From Polaribacter aquimarinus (GTDB lineage Bacteria > Bacteroidota > Bacteroidia > Flavobacteriales > Flavobacteriaceae), in contig NZ_QFFG01000006.1 in NCBI RefSeq assembly GCF_003129485.1, positions 195,423 to 259,422 of the forward strand: DNA of 64,000 bases, in the 5' to 3' direction. Shown here in pieces: positions 41,441 through 51,486 of the stretch. Under the pieces are notes generated by a model. That model saw only the letters and a program-made list of their open reading frames with translations. It was not told the origin of the DNA and ran no database searches. Position 1 is the stretch's first letter. Each line of letters opens with the position of its first letter. The position numbers were made by a program, and so were the translations under genes.

Positions 41441-42340
41441 TTACAATAAACTTATTTGACTGTCTGAACTAGAGACACTATTAGGAATTCTCAAATTTAA
41501 ATCAAATTCTGAATTTAAATTTTTGATAAAATGCGCTGCTAATAAGGGTGATTCTTTTTCTAAATTCTGATGAATAAAAAAATGAACATTCTGCAAACCT
41601 AATGAAACCCATTCGTTTAGCTTATTAACCCAGTCGTCTAATCTATCGTAATCAGTTGGATGATTTGCACCAACATACCTTACAAATGCTTCATTGTTTG
41701 TCAATCGCATATGCATCATATCTCTTCTACCAGCGGTATCAACTAATACATTGGCCACATTATATTCTTCTAATAATTGATAAAAGTCTTCTGCAATAGC
41801 TTTATCTGAAAACCAATCTTTATGCCTTACTTCAACTGCCAAAGGAGTGTTTTTTGGCCAACTTTCTACAAAATTTTGTAGTTTATCAAAGTTTTTAGGA
41901 CCAAAATTAGCATGTAATTGCAAAAAGATAGTCCCTAATTTTTCTTGTAGATTACTAAAATTATAAAGATAAGAATTCACTACTTCCGCTACTCCATTCA
42001 AACGTTTCCAATGACTAATTTCTTGACCTAATTTTGGAAAAAACTTAAATTTATCTGGTGTTTTTGAGTACCATTTTTCGAATTGTTGTGCTGGAAAATT
42101 TCGATAAAAAGTAGCATTGAGTTCAATAGAATTAAATTGTTTAGAATAATATTCCAATTCATCTTTTGTTCCTCTAGGATAGAATCCTTTTAAATCTGCT
42201 CTATTCCATTTAGCACAACCAATAAAAACATTTATTTTTTCTGGTTTTTTAAACCCATTAAATAAAGTAATGGTGTCTTTATGAGTTTTAGGTAATGTAA
42301 AGTCTATTTTATCTGGGTTATCTACCTTTCCAAATTTCAT
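41441..42340 (-). CDS. DUF72 domain protein
   Basis: A 299-residue TIM-barrel-like protein of the DUF72 (YecE) family. Conserved blocks are INVFIGCAKWNRADLKGFYP near 36, YYSKQFNSIELNATFYR near 65, PLAVEVRHKDWF near 171, and VLVDTAGRRDMMHMRLTNNEAFVRYVG further on. The biochemical function of the family is not established. It stands alone, convergent with the S41 gene and followed upstream by the patatin gene on the same strand. Confidence 0.9.
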   Translation of the reverse strand: MKFGKVDNPDKIDFTLPKTHKDTITLFNGFKKPEKINVFIGCAKWNRADLKGFYPRGTKDELEYYSKQFNSIELNATFYRNFPAQQFEKWYSKTPDKFKFFPKLGQEISHWKRLNGVAEVVNSYLYNFSNLQEKLGTIFLQLHANFGPKNFDKLQNFVESWPKNTPLAVEVRHKDWFSDKAIAEDFYQLLEEYNVANVLVDTAGRRDMMHMRLTNNEAFVRYVGANHPTDYDRLDDWVNKLNEWVSLGLQNVHFFIHQNLEKESPLLAAHFIKNLNSEFDLNLRIPNSVSSSDSQISLL

Positions 42341-42395
42341 TATTTTAATTTAAAACATTGAATATCAATTATTTTTGTCATTACTATTTTATTAT

Positions 42396-43316
42396 TTAAT
42401 CCAGTACATCTGGCCTAAACTCACTCATTAATTCCTCTCGCTTAGATTTTGCATATTTATAACCTGATTTCCACCATTTTCGCATCAGTTTTTCATCAAA
42501 AATTAAAGAATTTGTGGTTAAAACTGTTGGAGTATAGTATAAATTTAATTTAATGTCTTTATTGTTTGCTGCTAGTTTACCAATAGTAATATTATGCCTT
42601 TCTACGTGAGTTAACATAAAATCAAAAACATCAAACAGTAAAGAAAATGGGTTTTTAGCAGGTAATTTATTAAATTGAGTTACTTCTGTTTCCAAAATAA
42701 TAGCATCTATTTCTGTAGCACCTCTTAAAATAGCTTCACGAATTGGCACTAATGAGCCAAATCCACCATCAGCATATTGCTGTCTATTTTTTTCTAATAA
42801 ACTCATAAAAGGCACATAATTACAAGACCCCCAAATCCAATCACAAAAGTCTTCATAAGTACACTCATTACTAGACTTGTATTCAATCTGATTTGCAGTA
42901 AGGTTTGAAACAGTAACAACAACTTCTTTGTTACTAACCCTAATCCTCTCGTACATTTCTTTAGTAATGTTATTATTGATTAAGGTCCTTAAATTTTTAC
43001 TTTCACCAAAGGTTTTTCTACCATTTAAAAAGTTCCAAAAAGTGTTTAAGTGTCTTATACTAATAACTTTTTCTCCTGCTACCCTTTTAATTTTAAAAGG
43101 ATTATTACTAAAAATTGTTTTCTGATTTACATGAGTATATAAGTGCTTTAGCTCATCTAACATATCTAATGCCAAATGCGAAACCATTAAACTTCCTGTA
43201 GAAGTACCTAAAAACAAATCGTATTCTTTACGCTCTTTTTTCATTAAATATTGCGCAACACCACCTGCAAACGCTCCTTTGCTACCTCCACCCGAAATTA
43301 CCAATGCTTTTTTCAT
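42396..43316 (-). CDS. Patatin-like phospholipase family protein
   Basis: A 306-residue cytoplasmic serine hydrolase. Oxyanion-hole motif GGGSKGAFAGG starts at residue 9, the nucleophile elbow GTSTG has Ser at residue 39, and DGGFGS near 193 gives the catalytic Asp. Together they form the Ser-Asp dyad of patatins, which cleave acyl chains from lipids. It is divergent from the beta-propeller gene at 43364, with 47 bp between them. Confidence 0.9.
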   Translation of the reverse strand: MKKALVISGGGSKGAFAGGVAQYLMKKERKEYDLFLGTSTGSLMVSHLALDMLDELKHLYTHVNQKTIFSNNPFKIKRVAGEKVISIRHLNTFWNFLNGRKTFGESKNLRTLINNNITKEMYERIRVSNKEVVVTVSNLTANQIEYKSSNECTYEDFCDWIWGSCNYVPFMSLLEKNRQQYADGGFGSLVPIREAILRGATEIDAIILETEVTQFNKLPAKNPFSLLFDVFDFMLTHVERHNITIGKLAANNKDIKLNLYYTPTVLTTNSLIFDEKLMRKWWKSGYKYAKSKREELMSEFRPDVLD

Positions 43317-43363
43317 TTTCTAGAGAATGATTTGTTTATTTTAGTCGTATAAAAATATCAAAA

Positions 43364-44410
43364 ATGAAAAGAATAATTGTAATTATTTTTGTTTTCCTTT
43401 CTTTTATAGCTTGCAACAAAGAATATCTCCCTAGAAACATTGAAAGTATTACTATTCAAAAGTTTAAAATAGATAGCACTAGTATAAGAGCAATACAAAT
43501 TGTAAATGAAAATGAAGTAATTTATGCAGGTTCTAATGGTGATATTGGTATAATAAGTGATTCTCCAAAAAATACATTATCTAAAATTTCTATTCAATAT
43601 CAAGATTCTATTTCTCCAAACTTTAGAAGTGTAGCTTCTAACGGAAAAGCTATTTTTGCCTTATCTATTGGTAATCCTGCACTATTATACAAGGTTAAAA
43701 ATGGAAAAATTGCGTTAGTTTATAAAGAAGTACATGAAAAAGTTTTTTATGATGCTATGAAATTCTTTGAAGATAATATTCACGGAATTGCAGTTGGAGA
43801 TCCCACAGAAGATTGTCCTTCTATTTTATTAACTAAAAATGCAGGTGAAACTTGGGAAAAAGTTTCTTGTGATATTCTACCAAAATTTGATGATGGTGAA
43901 GCTTTTTTTGCAGCAAGTAATACCAATATAAAAACCATCGGAAACACTGTTTGGCTTGCCTCTGGTGGAAAAAAAACACGAATTTTAAAATCTACTGATT
44001 ACGGTAGAACATGGACAATTTATAACACTCCTATCGTTCAAGGAAATGGACCTCAGGGGATTTATTCAATTGATTTTGCTGATAAAAAGAATGGCATTGT
44101 AATGGGGGGAAATTACTCAAAACCTAATGCAAATAAAGCAAATAAAGCAATTACTAAAGATGGAGGAAAAACATGGACTATTGTTTCAGATGGATTAAAT
44201 CCAAATTATAAAAGTTGCGTGCAATATGTTCCTAACACTAATGGAAAAGAAGTTTTTACAGTCGGAAAAACTGGGGTTTCTTTTTCTAACGATAGCGGTA
44301 ATACATGGACTGATATCTCTAAAGAAAGTTATTATACCATTCAATTTGTAGATAGAAAAACAGCTTGGTTAAGCGGAAATAATAAAATCGGTAAACTAGT
44401 ATTAGAATAA
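43364..44410 (+). CDS. Ycf48/BNR-like beta-propeller lipoprotein
   Basis: A 348-residue protein with a lipobox-like FIAC near residue 17. The rest is a beta-propeller with several BNR/Asp-box repeats: TKNAGETWEKV, KSTDYGRTWTIY, TKDGGKTWTIV, SNDSGNTWTDI. Such proteins resemble the photosystem II assembly factor Ycf48 and are often annotated oxidoreductase in this phylum without evidence. It overlaps the next gene by one base (TAATG), so the two are translated together. The envelope role is unknown. Confidence 0.8.
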   Translation: MKRIIVIIFVFLSFIACNKEYLPRNIESITIQKFKIDSTSIRAIQIVNENEVIYAGSNGDIGIISDSPKNTLSKISIQYQDSISPNFRSVASNGKAIFALSIGNPALLYKVKNGKIALVYKEVHEKVFYDAMKFFEDNIHGIAVGDPTEDCPSILLTKNAGETWEKVSCDILPKFDDGEAFFAASNTNIKTIGNTVWLASGGKKTRILKSTDYGRTWTIYNTPIVQGNGPQGIYSIDFADKKNGIVMGGNYSKPNANKANKAITKDGGKTWTIVSDGLNPNYKSCVQYVPNTNGKEVFTVGKTGVSFSNDSGNTWTDISKESYYTIQFVDRKTAWLSGNNKIGKLVLE

Positions 44411-44964
44411 TGAAAAAAAGGTATTTATTCTTGTTATTGTTAATATTTCTTTCTTGTATGAAACAATCTGAATTAGGTAAAGAGTTACAATGCAAATCAT
44501 TTAATTTTGACAATTTAGAGCTTGTAAAAGATGTAGAAAATAAGTTTTCGATTGCTATTCCTAAAAATTGGAAAACAAATTTATACCAAGACAATTTACA
44601 ATCTTCAATTTTTTTTGCTGATACTACAAAACAGCTTACAGCAACCTTTTTAGTTGATGTAAGTTTTATCAAAAATAACCTTGAGATAAATGACTTATTC
44701 AAACTAAAAATTGAACAAGAAAATTTGAAAAAAAAACTTATCCAAATAAATTCAAAAGAGTTAATTTTTTTAGAAAAACCAACTTATATCCTTATTTCTA
44801 AAGGCATAAAATCTGATTATTTATATCAAAAATTACAAGCTTTCATCAAAATAGATAAAAATCATTTTATTTTAGCTAAAGCAGAAGTTTACGGAGATTC
44901 TTTAACACAAAACCGTTTGTGTAAAGCTATTTCTTTAATCGAAAAAATAAAAATTATTCAATAA
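44410..44964 (+). CDS. Small lipoprotein of unknown function
   Basis: A 184-residue lipoprotein with lipobox FLSC (Cys 16). The mature domain ([16 protein letters not shown] and [19 protein letters not shown]) resembles the PsbP/DUF1795-like small lipoprotein fold, a weak resemblance only. It starts on the last base of the propeller gene stop and ends on the first base of the pepT start, so it is the middle of a three-gene operon. Confidence 0.65.
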   Translation: MKKRYLFLLLLIFLSCMKQSELGKELQCKSFNFDNLELVKDVENKFSIAIPKNWKTNLYQDNLQSSIFFADTTKQLTATFLVDVSFIKNNLEINDLFKLKIEQENLKKKLIQINSKELIFLEKPTYILISKGIKSDYLYQKLQAFIKIDKNHFILAKAEVYGDSLTQNRLCKAISLIEKIKIIQ

Positions 44965-46205
44965 TGATTGATAAACAACATATTACCGACCGTTTTATAA
45001 AATATATTACTATAGATACTGAATCAGACCCAAATAATCCTGCTTTTCCAAGTACAGAAAAGCAATGGGATTTAGCCAAGGTTTTGGCAGAAGAACTCAA
45101 ACAAATAGGAATGCAAGAGGTCGATTTAGATAAAAATTGTTACATCATGGCTACTTTACCCAGTAATTTAGATTACGAAGTACCAACAATTGGTTTTATA
45201 GCACATATTGATACAAGTCCTGATTTTACTGGAGCAAATGTAAAACCAAAAATTATCAAAAATTATCAAGGAAATGATATCATATTAAATAAAGAAAAAA
45301 ATATTGTACTCTCGCCTGATTATTTTGAAGATTTATTACAATACAAAGGTCAGACTTTAATCACTACAGACGGAACAACACTTTTGGGTGCAGATGATAA
45401 AGCTGGAGTTACAGAAATTGTATCTGCTATGGAATATTTAATCCAACATCCAGAAATTAAACACGGAAAAATACGAATTTGTTTTACTCCAGATGAAGAA
45501 GTTGGTAAAGGAGCCCATTTATTTAATGTTGAAAAATTTGGATCTGAATGGGCATACACAATGGATGGAAGTCAGATTGGTGAATTAGAATACGAAAATT
45601 TTAATGCAGCATCAGCAAAAGTTACTGTTACTGGTAAAATCGTTCATCCTGGTTATGCCAAAGGAAAAATGATTAATTCTATGCTAATTGCAAACGAATA
45701 TGTAGCTTCTCTACCCACAGAGGAAACTCCCGAAAATACAGAGGGTTACGAAGGTTTTTTTCACTTACATGATATTCAAGGTAATGTTGAGCAAACTATT
45801 TTAGAATATATTATTAGAGATCATGATTTAGATTTATTTGAAAAAAGAAAAAAATTAATGCAAAGAATTGCAGACGATTTTAACGAAGAATTCAATCAAG
45901 AGTTAATTCATATAGATATAAAAAATCAATATTTTAATATGAAAGAGAAAATCACTCCAGTAATGCATATTATTGATATAGCCGAAGAAGTAATGCTAGA
46001 AAATAATATAAAACCTTTAATTAAACCTATTCGAGGAGGAACTGATGGGTCTCAATTATCTTATAAAGGGTTACCTTGTCCTAATATTTTTGCTGGTGGT
46101 CATAATTTTCATGGACGGTTCGAGTATGTCCCGGTAGAATCTATGCTAAAAGCAACTGAAGTTATTGTTGGGATTGCTGAAAAAATAGCTAATAAATATG
46201 CATAA
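44964..46205 (+). CDS. pepT: Peptidase T (tripeptide aminopeptidase)
   Basis: A 413-residue M20-family dizinc peptidase. Zinc ligand blocks are [14 protein letters not shown] near 76, [12 protein letters not shown] near 140, and [14 protein letters not shown] near 176, where the Glu pair holds the general base. The late [13 protein letters not shown] block gives the last His. It cuts the N-terminal residue from tripeptides in the cytoplasm. It is third in the operon after the propeller protein and the lipoprotein, with TAATG coupling. Confidence 0.95.
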   Translation: MIDKQHITDRFIKYITIDTESDPNNPAFPSTEKQWDLAKVLAEELKQIGMQEVDLDKNCYIMATLPSNLDYEVPTIGFIAHIDTSPDFTGANVKPKIIKNYQGNDIILNKEKNIVLSPDYFEDLLQYKGQTLITTDGTTLLGADDKAGVTEIVSAMEYLIQHPEIKHGKIRICFTPDEEVGKGAHLFNVEKFGSEWAYTMDGSQIGELEYENFNAASAKVTVTGKIVHPGYAKGKMINSMLIANEYVASLPTEETPENTEGYEGFFHLHDIQGNVEQTILEYIIRDHDLDLFEKRKKLMQRIADDFNEEFNQELIHIDIKNQYFNMKEKITPVMHIIDIAEEVMLENNIKPLIKPIRGGTDGSQLSYKGLPCPNIFAGGHNFHGRFEYVPVESMLKATEVIVGIAEKIANKYA

Positions 46206-46208
46206 AAA

Positions 46209-46232
46209 AAGTCTTCAGAGACCTGAAGACTT
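46209..46232. terminator. Hairpin terminator at the pepT end, shared with the acyltransferase gene
   Basis: AAGTCTTCAG (46209-46218) pairs with CTGAAGACTT (46223-46232). The A run before it is a U run on the minus strand, which favours termination of the convergent acyltransferase transcript. It begins 3 nt after the pepT stop. Confidence 0.75.
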
Positions 46233-46351
46233 ATTTATCATAGCTTATGCTATTATAGTAAACTCATTAATAATAAAGCCCCTAATCTCTATTAAGAAAT
46301 ATTGTCTACTATGCAAACGTACTAAAATTTATTTTATTTTCACTATAAATG

Positions 46352-46891
46352 TTAAAATAATTCTGGGTTTTTTCCTTTTACATGCTTAAAAAAATCATAA
46401 AACACTTCAAAATCTTTCTCCATATCACCTGTAATATAGTAAGGTTCAGAGATTTTAACTCTTTTATTTCCAAAATCTAAAGTTGCCATTACAATGGGTA
46501 CATTTGCCCCTTTTGCAATATAATAAAAACCCGTTTTCCATTTTTCGACCTTTTTTCTTGTACCTTCTGGAGACAACCCCAAACGAAATTCATCTCTAGA
46601 ATTAAAAATATTTACAACAGCATCTACCAAGTTATTGCTTTTAGATCTATCTACTGGTGTACCTCCTAACATACTAAACACAAATCCAAAAGGTGATTTA
46701 AACAAAGAGTCTTTACCAATAAAATGAATCATTGTACCTAAGCTCATTCTTGTTAAAATTGCAATTGGAAAATCTACCCAACTAGTATGTGGTGCTGCAA
46801 TAACAACATATTTTTTGAGCGATTTTGGAAAATTATTTTCAATCTTCCACCCTAAAAGTGTAAATAAAATGAATTTAGAGATCGTTTTCAT
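46352..46891 (-). CDS. PlsC-type 1-acyl-sn-glycerol-3-phosphate acyltransferase family protein
   Basis: A 179-residue acyltransferase, short for the family. The catalytic motif is HTSWVD (residues 35-40, the HxxxxD type), and the glycerol-phosphate-binding block is GLSPEGTRKK near 102. It lacks extra membrane helices beyond the N-terminal hydrophobic stretch. It would transfer an acyl chain to a lysophospholipid or a related acceptor. The substrate is inferred; Bacteroidota carry several paralogues of this size. Confidence 0.85.
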   Translation of the reverse strand: MKTISKFILFTLLGWKIENNFPKSLKKYVVIAAPHTSWVDFPIAILTRMSLGTMIHFIGKDSLFKSPFGFVFSMLGGTPVDRSKSNNLVDAVVNIFNSRDEFRLGLSPEGTRKKVEKWKTGFYYIAKGANVPIVMATLDFGNKRVKISEPYYITGDMEKDFEVFYDFFKHVKGKNPELF

Positions 46892-46981
46892 TAATAAATT
46901 TAAGAATTGTTCACAAAATCCATAACATATGGTTTTCTATTGTGTTTTAAAGTGATAAATTTAAGCACTTAAATTGATATA

Positions 46982-48304
46982 ATGACAGAATTGATTACAT
47001 ACTTTATTCTCGCGATTGTTTTTGCTGCCATAGGTTTTTATATTGGCAAAATGCTTAGTAAGTTATCTTCAGAAAAAGTGAAAGCTACTTTAGAAGAACG
47101 TGCTTCTTTATTACAACAGTCAAAAGAAATTGTGGATGATAATTTGATTGAGCTGCAAAAAGAGGTGAAATTCAATCAACAAGAAAAAGAACAATTAATT
47201 ACTCGAAATACTAGATTAGAATCAGAATTAAAGAATTTACAACAAAAGTTAGATGATAATAAAAGTGAAGTAGAAAAACTACAAGACAAGTTCAGTAAAG
47301 AATTCGAAAACTTAGCAAATAAAATTTTAGAAGAAAAATCAACTAAATTTACTGAACAAAACAAGGAAAACTTAAAGACAATTTTAAATCCTCTTCAAGA
47401 GAAAATAAAGGTTTTTGAAGAAAAAGTAGATAAAACTCACAAAGAAAGTATAGATTATCACGCAGCTTTAAGACAACAGATTTTAGGTTTAAAAGAGTTG
47501 AACCAGCAAATGAGTAAAGAAACAATAAACCTTACCAAAGCCTTAAAAGGAGATAATAAAATGCAAGGAAACTGGGGTGAATTGGTTTTAGAACGTGTTT
47601 TAGAAAAGTCTGGTTTAGAAAAAGATAGAGAATATTTCGTACAACAAAGTTTTACTAATGATGAAGGTAAACGTGTAATGCCAGATGTTGTAATTCATTT
47701 ACCTGATAATAAAAAAATGATTGTTGACTCTAAGGTTTCTTTAGTGGCGTATGAACAATTAGTAAATGAAGATGATGAAACATTAAGAGAACAGTTTTTA
47801 AAAGATCATGTTTCATCACTTAAACGACATGTAGAGCAATTATCAGAAAAAAAATACGAAGACATTTACAAGATAGAATCGCCTGATTTTGTTTTGTTAT
47901 TTGTTCCTATAGAACCGGCTTTTGCTATCGCTCTAAATGCTGATAATCACTTGTATAATAAAGCTTTCGAAAAAAATATAGTTATTGTAACTCCTTCTAC
48001 TTTATTAGCGACACTGCGTACTATAGATTCGATGTGGAATAACGAAAAACAACAAAGAAATGCAATTGAAATTGCAAGACAAGCAGGTGCATTGTATGAT
48101 AAATTTGATGGTTTATTAAAAGATTTAGTTGGAATTGGAAAACGTATTGATGATAGTAAAAAAGAATACTCTAATGCTATGAATAAGCTTTTTGACGGAA
48201 GAGGAAACTTAATTAACAGTGTTGAAAAGCTTAAAAAAATGGGGGCTAAAGCAAAAAAATCAATACCAGAAAATATTATAGATAGAGCAAGTCAAGAAGA
48301 TTAA
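46982..48304 (+). CDS. rmuC: DNA recombination protein RmuC homologue
   Basis: A 440-residue protein with one N-terminal membrane anchor (residues 5-24), then a long coiled coil (about 28-190) and the RmuC nuclease-like core: LKGDNKMQGNWGELVLERVLE near 190-215, VIHLPDNKKMIVDSKVSLVAYE, and FVPIEPAFAIAL. RmuC limits inversions at short inverted repeats in E. coli. Its stop overlaps the convergent AstE-like gene by 4 bp, so no terminator lies between. Confidence 0.92.
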   Translation: MTELITYFILAIVFAAIGFYIGKMLSKLSSEKVKATLEERASLLQQSKEIVDDNLIELQKEVKFNQQEKEQLITRNTRLESELKNLQQKLDDNKSEVEKLQDKFSKEFENLANKILEEKSTKFTEQNKENLKTILNPLQEKIKVFEEKVDKTHKESIDYHAALRQQILGLKELNQQMSKETINLTKALKGDNKMQGNWGELVLERVLEKSGLEKDREYFVQQSFTNDEGKRVMPDVVIHLPDNKKMIVDSKVSLVAYEQLVNEDDETLREQFLKDHVSSLKRHVEQLSEKKYEDIYKIESPDFVLLFVPIEPAFAIALNADNHLYNKAFEKNIVIVTPSTLLATLRTIDSMWNNEKQQRNAIEIARQAGALYDKFDGLLKDLVGIGKRIDDSKKEYSNAMNKLFDGRGNLINSVEKLKKMGAKAKKSIPENIIDRASQED

Positions 48305-49476
48305 AGGAATTCATTTACTTTTCTGTCTCTTTTTATAAAATGTAGTTTTCCTCGTTTTAATACTTTTTTTCTATAACCAAACAAATGAAATATTTCTGTT
48401 GCTAAAAATTGTGCTGTTTTAGGGTTTACAATTAGCGTATATGGTTTTTTCTTATGTGAAGTAACACCTGGTAATAGTTTTAAAAAGTGGTGAAAATGAA
48501 CTTTTCTTAAGAAACGAGAAGTATTCAACCAAAATTTAGATATTTTGGAAATAATAAAATAACCATCGTCTCCTTTTTGTTGATATAAGGGCATAAATAT
48601 TTTACCCTCAAAATCAGAAATGAGTTTTTTTCCATTAGAATATGCTAACACATCATTTTTCTCTATTTCCTGAAAATTTTTATAACCAGCTACCATTTTA
48701 AAATCTTCGAAAGGCTTAATTGTATATTTGAAATCTATTTTATAAAAATCTTGATTTTCAATAAACATAGATAACGAGTGTTTATAGAATCGATGTTTTT
48801 TTACATGTCTTTTTTTTATACATTTTGCTGCCACCAAAGCTAACCAGAGAAATGCTATACAATTATCAACCGAAACTTCTTTTTGATGTTGACCAGCTTC
48901 AAAACCCAAAGCAACATGACCAAATTCGTTAATATATGTTAGTAATGGGCCATCTAAAAACTCTTCTATTCCTAAAATTGTTGGAATTGAAAAATTAGAA
49001 GAATATCTTCTATTGTCTAAAGAATCACTTATCGTTATAAAAGGCTGAGTATCTGCAGAAGTAGTATGTAAGTCTAAAAAATAAAAAGGGCCTTTATCTG
49101 TTTCTAAAATTTTTTTTAAAATGTGATAAATTTCTTTTTGCTCTGATGATTCTTCATCCAAATCATTTTCTAAATGTAATTTCAGAATTTGTTCTTTTGT
49201 CCAAATTCGATTTAAATCTACATTTTGAAAACGTACATTTTTAGATATTGCATTAATATTTCCAGAGATTCCGTAGAAATTTCCTTTAAAGGGTATTTTT
49301 TCTGATGCTATTGTTTTAAAAACCTTTAACAGCGCATTAACTCCTGCTCTTTCATTTCCGTGAATACCACCAATAGCAATAACCGTTGGAGATTCCTTTG
49401 TTCCTATAATTTTCCCTAAAACTCTCTGAACAGAAATTTTTTGGTTAAAAGATTCAATTTCTATTTGATTTATCAT
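48301..49476 (-). CDS. Succinylglutamate desuccinylase/aspartoacylase-like protein
   Basis: A 391-residue zinc hydrolase-like protein. The motif GGIHGNERAG near residues 36-45 supplies His and Glu zinc ligands, and FLDLHTTS near 138 the second His, as in the AstE/AspA branch of M14-like enzymes. The C-terminal 170 residues are extra and of unknown nature. Its start overlaps the stop of the GCS2-CBS gene in ATGA, so the two genes are co-translated. A joint role in an amino acid or peptide-amide pathway, perhaps glutathione-like metabolism, is inferred. Confidence 0.8.
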   Translation of the reverse strand: MINQIEIESFNQKISVQRVLGKIIGTKESPTVIAIGGIHGNERAGVNALLKVFKTIASEKIPFKGNFYGISGNINAISKNVRFQNVDLNRIWTKEQILKLHLENDLDEESSEQKEIYHILKKILETDKGPFYFLDLHTTSADTQPFITISDSLDNRRYSSNFSIPTILGIEEFLDGPLLTYINEFGHVALGFEAGQHQKEVSVDNCIAFLWLALVAAKCIKKRHVKKHRFYKHSLSMFIENQDFYKIDFKYTIKPFEDFKMVAGYKNFQEIEKNDVLAYSNGKKLISDFEGKIFMPLYQQKGDDGYFIISKISKFWLNTSRFLRKVHFHHFLKLLPGVTSHKKKPYTLIVNPKTAQFLATEIFHLFGYRKKVLKRGKLHFIKRDRKVNEFL

Positions 49477-51362
49477 TTACTTTTCTTGATTTTCTCAATT
49501 CTTTCTAAATCACTTTTTGTAAAAATCCCCACTAATTTTTTATCATTTAAGACAATTACTGAAGTATTATCTGTGGTTTCTATCAATTCTTTTATTTTCT
49601 TATATGACGTTTCTGATTCTACAATATCATAATTAGTGGTCATAATATTTTTAGCTACTTTATTCTGAATTTTCTTTGAAGTAAAATCTAAATTATCTAA
49701 CTGTTTTTTCTCTAAAACACCTACCACAAAATTGTTTTTATCAACTACGGGAATATGATGAATATTTTTCCATTTCATTATTTTATAGGCTAATTGTAAC
49801 AAGTCATTTTCATGAACAACAAATAACCCAGTAGACATTATTTTATAAACTTTATCATATTTTTTTGAAATATCATTTTCATGAACATCAATTGATTCCC
49901 ATTCTGATATAGGAATATTTAGTTGTTGGTTTTTATAAATATGCTCCGTTAAAATCACATGAGATTCATATTTAGAAACTTCTTTTCTCAATTTTCTTTT
50001 ATTTCTGATTAACCATTTGCTTCCCGTAGTACTTTTATCAATTCTTTTTTGAATAATATTCAAATAATAATCAATTTCACCCTCATCTACATTCGATTTT
50101 AACAAACCTTCTTTAGCCATAGGAATTAAAATATTTTCTAATAATTTTTTAGCAGAAATACCTTTACCAAACCAAGAAAAATAAGTGTTTATTCCTGTTC
50201 TTGCCGCATTAATAAAATTTCCTTTTGCATCATAAAAGGGCATTTTTCGCCAAATTTTCTCATATTGTCTTGGCATTCCCTGCATCACTCCTACCCACAA
50301 CATAGCATTTGCAATTTCATCTTTTACACTTGGTCCAGAAGGAATATATCTATTTTCTATTCTTAAATGTGCAACATTTTGATGCACTCCATAACACAAT
50401 CTATTCCATTTATATAAAGTACCATTGTGTAAGTTTAGCGCTTTTAATTTCGGCATTATCCCTTTTTTTATAGCGGTAACAGAATCCTCATCAAATTCTG
50501 ATGAAACTATTGGAGGGTATCTTGAAATATCATCTGTAAATAATTCTAAAATAGAATCTTTAACCCAATCAGTGCCAAATGATACACGAGGTTTTTGTTC
50601 TCTTGAAAAATGTGAAACATTACGTAAGTCTATACTTTGTTGAAATAAGGCAATTCTAGTTTCGCTCCACAACTCTCTTCCTAAAAGTAAAGGCGAATTT
50701 GTCATTATAGACAATAAAGGTCCTGCTATGGCTTGAGACCAGTTGTATTTATCTATGGCTTCTTCTGGGCTAATTTGCAAATGCACTTGAAAACTAGTAT
50801 TACAAGCTTCAAATAAAATAGATTTGTGCTTTAATATAAGCTCATCAACACCTTGAATGTGCAATTTAAAATCATCTCCTCTAATTTTTTTGATAACATT
50901 GTTTAAAGTTTTGTAACGTTTATAGGGGGTTACGTTTTTAAAAACTAAATCTTTTTTTCTAAGAGTTGGTAAAATTCCTGTTAGTATTAGTTTATTGTTA
51001 TCTGTAGCTTCTGCAACTCTATACCCCTTATTTAAAAGCGAAGTAAGTTGTTTTTCAATCTCAGAAAAACATTTTTTTTCTAACTTATAAGGGTTTAGAT
51101 TAATTTCTAAATTAAAAAGTGCTAATTCTGTTGTGTAGTGATCATCATTAATTTTATCAAGAATTTTTAACGCATTTGTAGAGGGTCTATAATCTTTATC
51201 TACAATGCAAATTTCTTGTTCTGCACCCACTCTTTGAACTCCAGTTTCAAACAAGTTATTTTGAATCATATACTCAAAAGCTTCGATATCATTTAGCAAA
51301 TGACGAACAAAGTTTTTTCTTTCTTTTTGGGTTTTTATTGCAGTAACTGATTGTGATCCCAT
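49473..51362 (-). CDS. Glutamate-cysteine ligase-like (GCS2) protein with CBS domain pair
   Basis: A 629-residue protein. Residues about 20-450 resemble the carboxylate-amine ligase family GCS2/YbdK (GAEQEICIVDKDYRPS near 46-61, SFQVHLQISPEEA near 200, SRYPPIV, PRQYEKIWRKM). Residues about 500-629 carry a CBS pair (VHENDLLQLAYKIM, HHIPVVDKNNFVVGVL, VIVLNDKKLVGIFTKSDLERI), a typical adenine-nucleotide sensor. It would form a gamma-glutamyl-type amide under nucleotide control. The fusion occurs in Bacteroidota. It is first in an operon with the AstE-like gene. Confidence 0.83.
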   Translation of the reverse strand: MGSQSVTAIKTQKERKNFVRHLLNDIEAFEYMIQNNLFETGVQRVGAEQEICIVDKDYRPSTNALKILDKINDDHYTTELALFNLEINLNPYKLEKKCFSEIEKQLTSLLNKGYRVAEATDNNKLILTGILPTLRKKDLVFKNVTPYKRYKTLNNVIKKIRGDDFKLHIQGVDELILKHKSILFEACNTSFQVHLQISPEEAIDKYNWSQAIAGPLLSIMTNSPLLLGRELWSETRIALFQQSIDLRNVSHFSREQKPRVSFGTDWVKDSILELFTDDISRYPPIVSSEFDEDSVTAIKKGIMPKLKALNLHNGTLYKWNRLCYGVHQNVAHLRIENRYIPSGPSVKDEIANAMLWVGVMQGMPRQYEKIWRKMPFYDAKGNFINAARTGINTYFSWFGKGISAKKLLENILIPMAKEGLLKSNVDEGEIDYYLNIIQKRIDKSTTGSKWLIRNKRKLRKEVSKYESHVILTEHIYKNQQLNIPISEWESIDVHENDISKKYDKVYKIMSTGLFVVHENDLLQLAYKIMKWKNIHHIPVVDKNNFVVGVLEKKQLDNLDFTSKKIQNKVAKNIMTTNYDIVESETSYKKIKELIETTDNTSVIVLNDKKLVGIFTKSDLERIEKIKKSK

Positions 51363-51430
51363 AATGAACGTATTGTATCACAACGAAGTACGCAAAAAAA
51401 CTAGATTTTAAATATGATATTTATCAGTAC

Positions 51431-51467
51431 AAAAAAAGCATCAAGATTAACCTTGATGCTTTTTTTA
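51431..51467. terminator. Terminator of glyA (symmetrical)
   Basis: AGCATCAAG (51437-51445) pairs with CTTGATGCT (51452-51460), flanked by A7 on the left and T7 on the right, so it works on both strands. It lies 20 nt past the glyA stop. Confidence 0.85.
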
Positions 51468-51486
51468 ATAGTATGTTTGATGATGA

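Noticed and set aside
43364-44410. Oxidoreductase annotation for the propeller protein
   Set aside because: Only BNR/Asp-box repeats are visible; no cofactor-binding motif supports an oxidoreductase.
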